A DNA stretch of 64,000 nucleotides from Gymnopus androsaceus JB14 (lineage: Eukaryota; Basidiomycota; Agaricomycetes; Agaricales; Omphalotaceae). Positions 1 through 12,588 of the stretch are shown piece after piece. The position numbers and the translations under genes are program-made. The first letter of the stretch is position 1. Every line of letters begins with the position of its first letter. The stretch lies in the NCBI GenBank assembly GCA_009733575.1, contig ML769428.1:186001-250000 (forward strand). Reading direction: 5' to 3'. The notes under the pieces are model-generated. The model saw only the letters and a list, made by a program, of their open reading frames with translations, made no database searches and was not told where the DNA came from.

Positions 1-651
1 ATTGTTTGGTAGTTGCGAACGTCAACAAAGACGGGTGTACAGTGTGTGTCGTGGGATGTACTCGGTTTATGGTCAATGTAACTTTTGAACACCGATGGAT
101 CCAGATAAGTCGCATCGAGTGTGGTGAGCCAGAAACTGCGCAACCCAGTCTCATTTTCCGAGTTGATCCATTCGCTGAGTTCTGGTATATTGAATGAGCT
201 GCGATGGACATCTGTAGATAGAGACTGTTTTCTTCTGTCTTCCGCTGTCAACCATCGCAGCCGTCGGGAAACTGAATGACCCAACCATTGATAAGTAAGG
301 TTCATAATTACGGAAAATCGAACTCACTCATGGATTTCCGACGCTCAGTAATAAACCTCCAGGGACAAAGGAATACCAAGGAGTGGACTGCAAGGCCAGA
401 TGATATTGAAATCTATTAGGATTGAGTCTGGAACTATGCAAATAAAGAGCAGCGTAACCATGCGCACCCAGATGGCTACCCGCACGTAGTTGTCACTGTC
501 CTGCCATTCATTGTTTCTAGTAGTAGTACTAGCGTATCTATTGTTGATGTCAGTCGCAGTAAGGATAGAACCTGGATAGAGTCGTTCACAATATTAAACA
601 ATTCCAAAGCTATTTTGCGTCAAAATTTTAATGAGGACAAGTGAAACATTG

Positions 652-1476
652 TCATACCATTAGAACCAAATTTAAGAATGCATGCATACCAACTCGAAGA
701 TCAATGTGCGGGGCTTGCACCATTCTAGCATCCGTTTGGCTGATAATGTGAGTGAAGAAAAGAGCAAGTCCCTCGACCATAATGTCAATTATCCAGAGGA
801 ATAATAAACCATTCCCATACAAGGTACGAAGTGCAATGAAGACGGCAGACAGATGAAGGACTGTATTCCACAGCATCAGAGTGAAGCCGAATTGGCAAAA
901 TAGGTCGATGGGATATATGAGTATTGACCCGAGCTTTGAAAGAGACCAAACCATGGTGGTGGTGTCGTGAAAGGTTGAAACTCGTCCAGGGCCACGAATG
1001 AAAAAATGCAAACAGCCCAAGGCGGTGACAACACGCCAAGATAATTCCAGTTGAGTTGTTTGTTGGTATGCGTATTGAATTGATATCTTGGTGGTATGTT
1101 TCGATTTTGTTGTATTGGAAATACAAAGGTCTGATTAGAACGAGAGGGAAAGGATTGAATGAGGAACGAGAGCTGAGAAGTAACTTGTAAAAACGCAATG
1201 ATTTTTCCAGATCGAAAACGAAAGCTGTTCGATGGGTAGATGAGCTACCAGTTTAAACTGTTTGCTTTCCTCGCCCTCCTTGGCAACCTGGTCACCGTAA
1301 ACGTGCAGACTTGTGAAACAAACTACTGCTACGTGGGCGAACCCGAAGCATCCGAGGCATGGGGCGATGGTCGCGACGGCGGTGCTTGACAGGAGGGTAC
1401 TTTTGTGAGTGTGAAAGTCGAATAATTCTAATGGCTCGACGCAGCGGTGGTGGTTATAAGCATGTACGGAGCACAT
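652..1476 (-). other. possible multi-exon membrane-protein gene or relic, unidentified
   Basis: On the minus strand, two open stretches in different frames encode long hydrophobic segments. One at about 1200-1450 includes VATIAPCLGCFGFAHVAVVC. The other at about 670-960 has at least two predicted membrane spans, around FTLMLWNTVLHLSAVFIAL and FLWIIDIMVEGLALFF. The layout resembles the multi-span membrane-protein genes common in agarics, but I cannot join the exons convincingly and recognise no family signature. It may equally be a decayed gene. The rest of 1-2026 shows nothing else I can support. Confidence 0.2.
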
Positions 1477-2026
1477 TTACTTACTATCAGTCGTCAATGC
1501 TCCAACGCGGTCATTGGTCACGGTGCACGTTTGTCCAAGTCGGGAGATCGCAGTGAGACGAGATTGGAATTATCAGCAAATTGCATACTTCAGACGTTGA
1601 ACCGAACTCACAAATGCCCAAGCAACTTAGTTTAAAGGGAAGCTAATCCCGAGCTCTACTATGTAGACGCGCAGCGCGATGCGCCAAGTACAGAGTTATG
1701 ATGAGGTAGAGACCTTTCCTTGAATCACTTGGGCTACACTTTGGTGGCTAACCACTCCTGCTTTCTCGCTCTCCAAGATTTACGAATAACCTTGGAAGAT
1801 GATTTCGCTCAGTACAAACCGTCTTGATTTCCTCAATGTCAACCTTTTGCATACTACACCAGCGCGCGCGCGGAAGAGGCAGCATTCGGGGAAGGTTGCG
1901 AAAGACAAGACTGGAGTGTTTACGGCCGTCACGCTTTCCAACACAAGGTAATATACTCAGTAGGTCGTAAAAGAAGGGTAAGATTTACAAGGGAACAATG
2001 CACGTCGTGACTGAGCCTGAAGTAGT

Positions 2027-2724
2027 CTAGTATCTGTAGCGAGTTGAGTAGTCTGTGAATGAAACAGAGTCAATAAACGAAACGGAACTTTTGAGATAAT
2101 ATCACCTTTGGGAGAAACGACTAAACCACGCCCTTTCGATGCGCCACGATATACTGTTTCAATAATATCAATCAACTGGAAGAAGCGTAAGTTCAACAAG
2201 CAATTGGTATCATGGTAAGAAAGACAGACAGACCTCTTGTTTATTATCCATAGCCCAATTTCTATGTCAAAAGGTCAATCGTCGGTCGAGGTGAAAGAAA
2301 AGAATGCCTAACGTACATCTTATTGTTGTTACCAGTACCCAAATCGATCATTATGTGCTTGTTCCTAAGAGTACAAGGAATCAAAGGATGCTCTAAACCG
2401 AAGATAATGTTTCTTACCGATAAAAGAACATCACGGTGCATGGGTCATATAATTCATACATCTGCAATCAGGTTAAGCGTTCAGTAGTCTGAACAGAAGT
2501 CTGAGGCGCACCTTGTTGAAATCCGGGACTTCTGTGATATCACAGAGATAAATGACAGCAAAGTTTTGTACTTTCTCAGCAACAGAGTACAGAGTTTCGT
2601 CCATGGTCATGCATTGGCTGTCCCAATCATGGCCAAATCGAATGACGACGACTCGGTCTTCTTCGGATTTGATAGCTTCGTCGACGTGCCAGCCTGAAGG
2701 TAAATGAGGGAGAAAGTAGGACAT
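2027..2724 (-). CDS. dim1: Dim1/TXNL4A-family U5 snRNP protein
   Basis: This is a thioredoxin-fold subunit of the U5 snRNP (Dib1 in yeast, TXNL4A in human), needed for pre-mRNA splicing in the nucleus. Five exons can be followed. The first runs 2724-2512 and encodes 71 residues starting MSYFLPHLPSGWHVDEAI. The next exons give MYELYDPCTVMFFYR, NKHIMIDLGTGNNNK and INWAMDNKQE, and the last gives LIDIIETVYRGASKGRG and ends in DYSTRYRY before the stop at 2027-2029. All introns are GT-AG and about 50 nt. The joined product is 142 residues, the same as the human protein, and almost every block matches the family. The start is the ATG at 2724; an upstream in-frame ATG adds residues foreign to the family. 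It is transcribed divergently from CTR9, with 93 bp between start codons. Confidence 0.95.
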
Positions 2725-2817
2725 GGTGGTACAAAAGAAAGAGTATTTGATAATTTGCCTGCCGTTTGAACTTTGATTCCAAACCACCATCATCTCCGTC
2801 GCGTCCATCTATGAGCC
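2725..2817. promoter_or_regulatory. bidirectional promoter between dim1 and CTR9
   Basis: Only 93 bp separate the two divergent start codons, so both 5' UTRs and core promoters must lie in this gap or overlap the neighbouring coding sequence. No clear TATA box is seen. The pairing of a splicing factor with a transcription-elongation factor would give co-expression of two constitutive genes; that is inference. Confidence 0.55.
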
Positions 2818-5800
2818 ATGGATATTGACGATGAAATTATCCCTGCTGGTCGATCCGTCGACATTGAACTCGGAGGCCAGGAGGTCATTACTATTGACCT
2901 TGATAACCTTGACTCTGATCCAGAAGACGTGCTCGAGCTTTTGAAGGATGGTCAGTGTAAAGTCTGGGTTTGGACGAAACTAGCTGGAGAATACTGGAGG
3001 AGAGGTCACCATGCTGCCGCGGAGAGGATTGCGAATACTGCAGTCGACTGTATGTCCTTTGTTATTTAAACTTGGGGGCCGCGCTAACATCCGTTTACAG
3101 CCTTCAAAATGAACGGAAATGCTGCTTCTTTACCGCCAATATATTCTCTACTGGCAAACATTCAAATAGATCATTCAAGAAAAGCTCCAAAGCTAATCTT
3201 GCCTAATGCTCGTTCGTGGTCCTCTTAACCCGTTCTTCATACGTCTCACTCGAGAGGAATAGGCGAAGATATCATGACCAACCAGAAATCCAAGGAAGAG
3301 TATCACAAAGATGCCGCTGCACTTATGAATACCGCACAGAGATCTGCTTCGGAAGGAGGCGTACAAGTTGGTAGCATGGAGCTCGCGTTCTTAACTCGAG
3401 GTACGTCTCGTAAATAATGCTGCTTCAGTGTCGACCATAATCTACTCTAGGTATCCAGCAACTGGCCACACGAAATATGGACGAGGCAATGCGTTCATTC
3501 GACGGTGTTCTTGCATTGAAGCCTACCAACGTCGTTGCACTACTTGGAAAGGTAGTTTTATCAACTCATTGCATGCCTTGTCGGCACTAACTTTACACAG
3601 GGTAGAATTCTTTATCTACGAAGAAACTATTCTCAAGCTCTTCAAATATTCATCCAAGTTTTGCGATATAACCCGCAATGCAATCCAGACCCTCGTATCG
3701 GGATAGGCTTGTGCTTATGGGCTATGAATAACAAGGTTAAGGCCAAGGCCGCCTGGGAACGCAGCCTGGAACTAGTTTGTCTTTCTTCCTTGTATATTTC
3801 TTATCCTTGAATATCTTTTCGATAGAACCCGTCGGAATGGACCGCGCAGCTCCTGCTCGGCCTAGAGGCAATGAATGCCAGCAAAGATCCCCATCTAAGG
3901 GAAGACGAGCGAGCGGGATTGTTCATGAATGGTACCAAGATGATCGAAAAGGCATTCAATGCCAACCAAAAGAACGCTTCTGCCGCCAATGCTCTTTGTG
4001 AGATTTTCATTCAGAAGCGTATGTACAAGCGGGTAGGTCTCGTTAAATCGTATTATCTCGGAGGGCTGATGAATTATCTCAATGCTAGGCCCTGAAGCTT
4101 GCGGAGAGAACTATGCAATTTGCCGATACCTTGACTGTCCTCACAGAAGGCTACGTGCGTGCAGCTCGTGTCTCTCATGCTGAAGGAAACCCGTTGGCCG
4201 CTACACGGTATTATTCTTCAGCGACAGAAGGTCAGCCAAAACACGTCCTTGCTGCAATCGGGCTTGCTCAGATGCAGATGGAAAACGGTGAGTATTTGAT
4301 ATAATAGCTCATAACCAACGTCTAATTCAGGTATAACCAGGTGAAATGGGCGGTGCTATCAATACCCTCGATAGCCTATTACAAGCACCGAATCCTCAAA
4401 AATCTCTTGAGGCTACAGTGATGCTCGCATCTCTCCGTAGCTCTCCCCGCCCCGGAATATCCAGCACCGAACTCGCCCAAGAGCGTATCCGAGCGCGCGA
4501 GCTTTTCGACCGAATCAGCAAAGACCTTGAAACAGCTGACGATCCGAAACCACTCAACGGCCATGCAGCTGCATCAAGCATAACCAAAGTTTCACGGTCA
4601 ATCAGCGAAGATATGAACATGCATCTGGAGATTGCCCGGTTATGGCAGGATGAAAATCTCGATCGGACGAACAAGGCTTTGAAGGAAGCGCTTCGGATTA
4701 ACCAGGTATCGGGCAAAGCGGAACCTCGATTGTTGAATAATTTGGGGGCTTTGCATCATCTGGATGGCAAGTTTTCTGAAGCGAGGGAGTTCTATGAGGG
4801 TGCTTTGACAGCGAGTGTTGGATCCGAGAACACGGAAACGATCTTGACGTCTATTTTGTATAATCTCGCAAGGGTTTACGAGGACCAGGGAGAGGACGAC
4901 AAGGCGAAGGATGCGTATGAGAAGTTGTTATCACGACATCCGGAGTATGTCGATGGTGCGTAACAGTTCATGTATCTTGTCTCTACTAACGTATTAATCC
5001 GCAGCTAAAATACGGCAAGCTCAGCTGCTACACAACATCAACCGTAATAACGAGGCCCATGAGCTCATCAAGGAGTCTCTCGCGTCCCAGAATAGCAACC
5101 TCAACTTGCGTGCCTTCTATACCTACTTTCTCGTCCAGACAAACCTCACCAAGAACGCCAAGGACTTTGTGTTTACAACACTAAAGGACTACGACAAGCA
5201 TGACATATACTCCTTATGTGCAGCGGGCTGGATCCAGTACCATCAAGCTCGTGAAAGCCGTGACACGAGCTCAAAAGGTGCAGAAGAGCGCAGACGAGGG
5301 TTCCAGCGCTCTACCGAGTTTTACGAAAAGGCCTTACTACTGGATCCTTTCTGTGCTTTCGCTGCTCAAGGACTAGCTATCGTCACTGCTGAAGATGCCT
5401 TAGGCTCTTTAAGCGGTGTCGTTTCGTCTTCAGGGACAGAAGAGGCTCAGAAACGAATCAAGAACACACGAGATGCATTGGACGTTTTTGCAAAGGTCCG
5501 CGAGTCCATTAATGACGGTAGCGTGTATTTCAACATGGGACACTGCTATTATGCTCGTGACGAGTTTGATCGTGCCATCGAGAGTGTGAGTGTTCATTCT
5601 TGCATTGTCACCTTTTTTCTGGCCAACTGATTATTTTCCCAAATATGTGATGTAGTACGAAACTGCCTCAGTCCGCTTCTACCATGGCCAAAACGTAGCC
5701 GTGCTTTTATGCCTGTGTCGATCCGTGGTATGCAAAAGCCATGAAGGATCAGTCGTATCCTTCGATCAAAACGGCGCTGAAATATGCACAAACGGTATGT

Positions 5801-6891
5801 TGACGTTCTTCTACTTCCTTGGGCTTTCGTTATTAACGTCTTTGTTGTACTAGGCTCTGCATATACAGCCCAACGATAAAGCAGTTCTATACAACATCGC
5901 TATGATTCAGCAGAAGTCGGCGGAGATGTTGTTCTCGTTACCTCCGATGAAGCGTACCTTGAAAGATTTGGAACGGGTTATCGAGATGGCTCAGCATGCC
6001 CACAAGTTCGTTTGATTCTTACCTACTCCTGTTCTTCGTCCATACTGATTTGCGTGTTGTGGTTCAGGCTGTTCGGTGCCCTAGCATCCGACAAATCACA
6101 GCAAGTGCCATATAGCCGGGATATTGCAGATCAACGTCGGAAATATGGAGAAAATATGTTGCGAAAGAAGGATGATCATCTAGCTGCGCAAACTCGACAT
6201 GAAGAGGAAACACAAGCTAGACTCGAGTCCGCAAGACAAATACGACTAGAGGAGAAGCAAAGGCAGGAAAAGCTTGAGGTGGGTCCCAACAGAAATTTGC
6301 GTGGCCGACTAAGCGTTGAATTTCTTTTTTTCCCTTTTTGCAGCGAGAGAAAATGGAAATCCTTCGGAAGGAAGCCGAGAAGCTCGCTGAAGAACGTCGT
6401 TTGGCTAGAGAACAGGCTCTCGAATGGACGCGAGAGGCGCGAATGAATGAGAGCGATGAAGAAAAGGAGAAGAGACCGAAAAAGGCCAAGAAACTTAAAT
6501 CCGACGCTCCTGCTAGCGGTGACGAGGGTGATGCTCCCAAGAAGAAACGACGTGGCAAGATAAAGAAATCCAACGGGGAACTTGCCGAGGATGGAGAAGA
6601 GGGCGCTGCCGTCTTCTCTGATGACGAGGAGATGGAGAAACCCACTAAAAAGGTCGAGCGTCTCTTTACGATGCATGTTGTTCGCTGACTTTTTATACCT
6701 CCAGCGCCCAAAGAAGCGGATCGTCAGAGACGATGACGAGGAGGAGCTACAAGCGGGTCCTCAGCGGAAGAAACAGTTGTACGTGCATTTGTGTGGTTTT
6801 CTTGTTTGGCTTGCTGACGTTGTCCTCCTGTAGTAAAAGTAAGGAGGTTCTGTCCGATACTGATGATGAAATGGAGGGACAAGAGGGATAA
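2818..6891 (+). CDS. CTR9: CTR9, TPR subunit of the Paf1 complex
   Basis: Ctr9 is the TPR scaffold of the Paf1 elongation complex, which travels with RNA polymerase II and promotes H2B ubiquitination and H3K4/K36 methylation. The start MDIDDEIIPAGRSVDIELGG is followed by tandem TPRs over most of the protein (for example RRNYSQALQIF, LLNNLGALHHLDGKFSEA and LYNLARVYEDQGEDDKA). A charged coiled coil (RLESARQIRLEEKQRQEKLE) and an acidic/basic tail ending SDTDDEMEGQEG follow. About 14 short introns interrupt the gene. There is one oddity: near 5731 the frame must slip by one base to pass from VAVLLCLCR to WYAKAMKDQSYPSIKTALKY. Both sides match the family, so one extra base is present in this assembly. 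The stop is TAA at 6889-6891. The product is about 1,070 residues, normal for the family. Confidence 0.93.
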
Positions 6892-7199
6892 GGATAGGAC
6901 CTTTGCACTCGTCGTATTTGTATCATTAATTGCTTTCGAGTTTGATCTTGTCCTAACTTATAGGTTTCCTTCTTTCATTGTAATCATGGTATTTGCATCT
7001 CGTTCTGGTCGCTGTTTCAATGGAGATGATATAGAGCAAAACCAAAGTCCCTCTTTTGCGTCCCTGGTGCTCTTCTGCGACTTTCTAGCTTGTATCGACC
7101 CTCATTGCATGCTATAGGGTTTTATCAAGCGGCGATAGCTTACTCTGTTATTAGATGCTGCAATCGACAGTGGACATTGCAAAGAATTCACTGTACAGG

Positions 7200-8127
7200 C
7201 GTAATCAAAGTCTAGCGGGGATTTCTGTTATCCTTATTGCTGTCCCATTCGATAACCCATCCATAGCGCGCCCAGTCACTCTTCGTCTCCGCCGGAAGAC
7301 TCATCTCTCGATTAATTACCCATTCGTCTTTAAACGCGCGGTCCACAAGTAGTCTAACGACTCTAACTCGCCCAGACAAAGCTCCGCTTGAACATAGTTT
7401 GCTCAGGCTTTCGCTCAGCTCTTTCCTCGTGTTTTGAATCACCCAGTAGGGCACTCTATGACTTTGGCCACTGTAAGGATTTGTGTATGTCGTCCCACCG
7501 CCAATGATTTCCATAGACAAAGTGTCTATGTGGTCCCTTGGCTGGCATCCGACTCGGATGTTGACTCCCTGTGCAGGCCCAACGGTCCCTTTAGCAGGAA
7601 TTTCGCGAGCATACTGAACAGACTCGCGTCACGCGAGGCCTCCATCATCACCCCACCACCAAAAAATTCGTCCAGGATTAAATCCTAAACGAAACCCGCA
7701 TGTTCCTGCATCTTGACTTTGTGATAGTAGCGACTCGGAGTGAAGATGGCTTTTTCAGTTCGCTCTGACTTGACAATAGATTCGGAACCTTTGCAATATA
7801 TGTGCATATTGGAAGCACAACCCATTCTGCCCATATTTCTTCATACCTAGTGGTATGTGTGGCTCCCCTCGAGCCCCAAGGTTGTCGTGACACTGTCCTG
7901 ATAACCGCAAGATCAAGCTCAAAAGATACACCGCCATGTCGTTCGATAGAATCAACCATCTCGAAGTAGACTTGTCGGCAAGAGTACATGAGGCCTGAAC
8001 ATGTACCTCGAGTAGTTTGTCGACCTGAATACAAGCCCATGTATGGCCCTCGAGTCGAAGCTTGGCTACGCGGAGTCGCCATATCACTTTCGAGAAGAGC
8101 CTTGGTGGCATTGACTTGAAGGTGCAT
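7200..8127 (-). CDS. uncharacterised agaric protein (F-box-associated style), approximate model
   Basis: Two minus-strand blocks belong together. The upstream block (8127-7680) contains YMGLYSGRQ, CSGLMYSCRQVYFEMVD, GGVSFELDLAVI and EEIWAEWVVLPI. This order (CRQ-helix, ELD strand, W..W..P) recurs in uncharacterised agaric proteins, often annotated as F-box-like. The downstream block (7520-7212) includes GQSHRVPYWVIQNTRKELSE and RVVRLLVDRAFKDEWVINRE. An intron probably lies at about 7525-7700. The start is uncertain: a frame-shadow reading overlaps at 8150, and the true ATG may be at or near 8127. No catalytic motif is visible, so no function is assigned. Confidence 0.45.
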
Positions 8128-8500
8128 AGGGTATGTGGAGAAGGAATCAAAGTTCCAATAGTGATGAAGAGTAAACCGTCGTGAATCTGATCTCGGAGCT
8201 CCCGTGCCAGATTAAAAATGTAGTGGGAAGGTCAGTGGTCATCGCAGGGGTAGCAGTATGCGTCACTCAGTGTCGATACAGCTCTAAAATACGTTTTCAG
8301 ACAGATTATCGTGGACAGACATGGCTCATGGCCCATGAGAAAGGTGGAAATTCAGTGATAGTTTTTACAAGATATGGAATATTTTGCCCAAATCACCTGC
8401 TAGTAGTAAGTACCCTGGAGTCAGGAGAGATATTGGGATAAAAAATTGAATCTATGGCTGCTCGGCGCATACACATGCGATGACACTTGCCGTACGCGTG

Positions 8501-9787
8501 CTAGTCAATTGTATAGACCAATTTCTCTCTCCCATAATTACCATCCCTCATAATCTTTAGCCCTTGTTCAATACCTTCCAATCCACCCTCCAACTTCCTC
8601 AAGCGCTGCGGCTTGATAACGTCATTCCCTTTTCCAGCCTTCCAATTCTCGAGGACGCGGGGCATATATTCCGCTACATACTCAAGGATACGAGCCTTGT
8701 CCTCTGGTATAGCAGGAAATTTAATCGCATTGGCAAAGGTGAACTCATACCCTTGCAAAGAGTAGCCGAGGGTGAACTCGACTTTGACCTTGTCCTGACG
8801 ACGTTCCTGGCACTCTTTACTAATTGGGAGGAGGGTGATGAGATGACTGTTACGGGTAAGAGACATGGCATCTATACAGAGTTCGGTGGTGCCGTTTTCA
8901 GAGACCGTGTCGATCCCGTAAATAATGGCTTGGTCACCAGAAGCAAGATGAATCTGCTTCACAATGTCGTCAGCCTTGTAGTCGAAACACCTCTCCACCC
9001 CGAGTGCCTTGAGATCATTGTGCGCAGCGGGGGAAGCTGTGGCAAAGACACGAAGATTAGAAAGGAGTGCGAGTTGGATGGTGTGGTGGCCAACAGCAGT
9101 GGAACCACCCCAGATCAAGATGATCTCTTTTTCGCCAGACTTGGGGGTCGGCTCGTTGAACGGTTTGGATAGGTTGAGACGCATGTAAAGCGCCTGCACA
9201 GCTGTGAAATGAGGGATTGGGAACGATGCGCCTTCCTCGTATGTCATATCATTGGGCATCTTGAAAGTCAATGCAGCCAAGAGTCGGACGTATTCAGCAT
9301 ATGCTCCATTGTTTGTTTGCAAGTTGCCGCCATAGCTGTAAATGAATCAAGATAGACTCGAGAGTTGCGATGTAGAGTACCTACTTAAAGCCAGCTACGC
9401 GGTCACCAACTTCCAGGTGTTTTACAGCAGAGCCAACTTGTAACACATCGCCAGCACAGTCGCAACCTAGAATGCTTCCGGGTGTACCCCAGTCGCCCAA
9501 AGCGTGCTGAAGAAAGCATATGTTGAGATCCACTCTTGTTGCTGCAGCAATTTATGTATTACTTTCCAATCGGTAGGATTTAATCCTACGGCACGAACAC
9601 GAATCTACATCGAGATAGATGAGCATTCAAACTTGCAGATAGAGATAACGTTGATACTCACTATAACCTGATCTTCGGGAAGGTTTTTCACTAATTCGTC
9701 TTCACCGAAGGGGATCGAGATCACTTTGACGGTTTTGTCAGGCTGAACCTGGACAGCACGAATGTTAGTCGGAATAGTAGCAGTCAT
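8501..9787 (-). CDS. MDR-superfamily (zinc-less) enoyl reductase / quinone-oxidoreductase-like protein
   Basis: This is a medium-chain dehydrogenase/reductase expected to use NADPH to reduce an activated double bond; fungal relatives include trans-acting enoyl reductases and ToxD-like proteins. Four exons join: MTATIPTNIRAVQVQPDKTV..EDQVI, IRVRAVGLNPTDWK, HALGDWGTPGSILGCDCAG..GDRVAGFK, then a long last exon starting YGGNLQTNNGAYAEY. The GroES-like domain carries the NPTDWK and GCD.AG signatures. The Rossmann domain carries the nucleotide loop IWGGSTAVGHHTIQLA. No structural zinc cysteine cluster is seen. The product is about 350 residues, typical for the family. The start is ATG at 9787 and the stop at 8501-8503. 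No biosynthetic core enzyme lies nearby, so a role in secondary metabolism is not supported by context. Confidence 0.88.
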
Positions 9788-10375
9788 AAGGAGTGTAAAA
9801 TTAATGGATGCGAAGATCTTCCTCTTTATAGAGAGGGAATGAGAAGTCGGCAGTGCGGATTGGTCGGCTACTGTTGAGTCGAATTCTGGGATTTATCAGA
9901 CTCGCGCAATTGTTTACCAAGCCAGCTGAACCTGGTCGCGTGCTCCGGAGCCTCTCCAGTAGGGCTCCTCCCACACGGACATGGGCCGAAGACTTGCCAA
10001 GCAAACACTGGCTCGGAGTAAGAGAGCATCGCTGAAACAGACTGAGATTTGACTTAGGAGTCTCAGGTATTCTTGAGTCTCCATGCACCATAATACACTA
10101 TAATACAGCATTTCCAGGACATAGGATCGAGAAGAAAACGCATCAACTGGCTGAGACAAAATACTTCTTGATCGATGATCAAATTGGCGAAAAGTGACAA
10201 AGCACCATGGGTGCCAAGGAAGGAAGGAAGGAAAGATTACGCGGCACGGTCCAAGAGAGAGTTACCCAATGCGGCACTAGCACGGGCTCGCGGCTGCTGT
10301 AGATCCCTATCCCACCATGGAAACCACACATACTAAGTATACGGTACAGGTAACTAAATGTTATGCTCTACGATA
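9788..10375. other. intergenic, no gene supported
   Basis: Upstream flank of the enoyl reductase. It holds a short GGAA run at about 10220-10240 and nothing else I can call. Confidence 0.4.
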
Positions 10376-10741
10376 TTATGCAACTCTTTTATATTTGCCC
10401 ATTACATATATAGTTGTGCGTTCAAACAATGTCAAGACCTCAAATACCCATTCTGCGAGTAATGAGTAAGCAATACGTGTTGATGCGAGGTAGGCAACGT
10501 AGTAAATTTTGTTCAAGTCATGAACTGTATGGCCTTGGGGTTCAATGCATAGAACTCCGCTAGGAATGTCTCTGAATGCGACGACATCATTGTATGTGCG
10601 ACCTAAGAGAGCATGCTCTGGCGTTTTCATATCTCCTCTGCGGCATAACCTGCAAATGCGGTCATTGTGTGGTACCTCGTATCGATGATTATCCGCCCAG
10701 GTTAACCTAATCATAGCAAGTAGATGATCACCGGTAATCAT
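10376..10741 (-). mobile_element. non-LTR retrotransposon 3' remnant (zinc-knuckle tail of a reverse-transcriptase protein)
   Basis: A 121-residue open stretch reads ICRLCRRGDMKTPEHALLGR, then a helical tail ending EWVFEVLTLFERTT. The spacing C-x2-C...H matches the zinc-binding C-terminal module that follows the reverse transcriptase in agaric LINE-like elements (CRLC...ETPEHAL...). No polymerase or endonuclease part is present upstream, so it is a 3' scrap, possibly a 5'-truncated insertion. The identification rests on this motif only. Confidence 0.5.
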
Positions 10742-11520
10742 TTGGTGAGTAGGAAGTTATTTGCGCAGTATGCATAGAATATATTCATTTTTCGTTGAAG
10801 GCCACCCGGGGACGCCAATAGCCACCTAGATAATCCAAAATTCAGGTGATAGCGTGTCACCAATCAATATGCCAATTGTAGCTTACAAGAAATCGGACAA
10901 TTCACCCTCATGTCGCACTTGATAACGTATTAATTTATAGATCATTCGAACCCAGTCAAATAGACGACCTGAAGCTCCAAGATCTTGAAGTTTACGCCAG
11001 TAGAGCGGTCAACCAAAGGGAATGCATTCGAAATATCAATGCTTGCTACCCACAAGGTAAGTTTCTTTGATTTTTCCCACTGCATTGCATTTCGGAGGAT
11101 GAATGCATTGATATTAGTACGGTGATTCTTCCTGAAGCTGTTCTGCGAGGGGGGTATGACCCATCAGTAAAATGTCTGATGACTTGAGAGCTTGTAAAGC
11201 TTCCCTCAAGCTCCTCTCAGGCTGGTCTTGCTCAAGACCAGTGTCTTTAACCACACCCCTCATTTGCTTGACAAGACATTGGCAAGCTCTCAAGTACCCC
11301 TCAAGCGCACATTAAGCTATGAATGAGGACCTTTCAAGTGCATATCAAGCCAGTACCAAAGCGTGAATGAAAGCAGAGAAATCTGTATCATTGCACCAAT
11401 GCACAGCACATACAACATCAATCCCAACACTGACCGAAGGGAAGGGAGGGTTCTGTCGACAATGATCGGATGAAATCCCACTGAAACCTGTACTTTAGGC
11501 AAATCTTTCTCACAGTCCAC
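10742..11520. other. repeat-like intergenic DNA
   Basis: AT-rich sequence without a gene I can support. At about 11190-11320 CTCAAG/CTTGAG words recur in both orientations and could fold back. Confidence 0.3.
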
Positions 11521-12588
11521 GTTATGCCATGTTCTTACCCTTTGATTCCATTTTTTTTGCTTCCACTTTTCTCTTTGATGTCGAGAAAGACGTTGGGTAC
11601 CAATGCTTCACCCTTGGAATTTGACCGTTACACTTTTCAATATGTCCCTCTCTCTGAATTATGTCTATATATATCTTATCTCTCATCATCACCTACACGG
11701 GCTTTGCCCAAGTACAAAGATTTGCGTCACTCCCAATTGCAATCTCTGAAAATGACTGATTTGCAATGTGTTGTCCCAAGGTGACCCAACAAAATTGCTC
11801 CTGGTTGAGTCTGTTCTAGAGATGTTTAGAGCCATTGTGGAAAACACACCTGGGACTTATCAAGCTATGTGCTTGCGCTACTTCACAACCTTGAGCCCAG
11901 TCATTTATTGTGCCATTATAAAGTGTTTTCCACATGCTGTTTGCAGTGAACATGTGGCCCTTCCATATGTCAATACTGATTTTGTCTCTACATTAAAGCA
12001 AGCATTCAGTGCATGTAACCTTGCTGATTTACAACTAATGCTTTTGTCGCTCCCTACCAAATTAATCTCTAATCAAGGAGCTGTACTTTATCACATCAAA
12101 TCCCTTTGTGGCGAAGGCTACACTGAATCAGTTGACCTCTTCACATTTTTGAGTAAAGTCTTCCAGCAACAATTCAGCTCATTGTATAGTTTGACATCAC
12201 CAGTGCTTATCAAACTGTATTTCAGCGAAAATTATCGTACAATCAATGAACACCCTTTTTACAATGTGTGTGAACTCACAATGAACTCATTTTTGCAATC
12301 TTAGAAGGCCAGGGTTACCCATATTCTCTCCTCAATGCCGTCACTGAAGCTTTTGCACACTATAATTCACACTCAGCTCTCAGACTGCTGCTTCTAGGTA
12401 CTGGCAACAAACAAAAATGTTTAGAAAGAAAAGAAGCTGAGATTAATGCAAAACAACTTGGCCTCAAATCATACTGCAAACCACAATTATGGACTGCCTG
12501 CACACTTACCGAGAGGTCATACAGTATGTCCCTTTGTCCATTTGTGCTTCATGTGGTGCAGAAGAACAGGTTTGCTTTGTCCGCTTGA
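11521..12588 (+). other. unidentified AT-rich ORF pair, probable relic of a mobile or lineage-specific gene
   Basis: Two consecutive open stretches look coding but match nothing I know. The first, at about 11768-12304 and 178 residues long, includes FRAIVENTPGTYQAMCLRYF and ends MNSFLQS. The second starts near 12304 in another frame with EGQGYPYSLLNAVTEAFAHY, continues LRLLLLGTGNKQK and LCPFVLHVVQKNRFALSA, and stops at 12586-12588. A TTTTTGCAATCTTAG at the junction could be an intron acceptor. AT-rich codon use differs from the housekeeping genes nearby and resembles the receptor at 38-43 kb. In-frame stops follow, so decay is likely. No function is proposed. Confidence 0.35.

Noticed and set aside
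6176..6711. Two long Ser/Phe-rich minus-strand ORFs
   Set aside because: Antisense shadows of the Lys/Glu-rich C-terminal region of CTR9.
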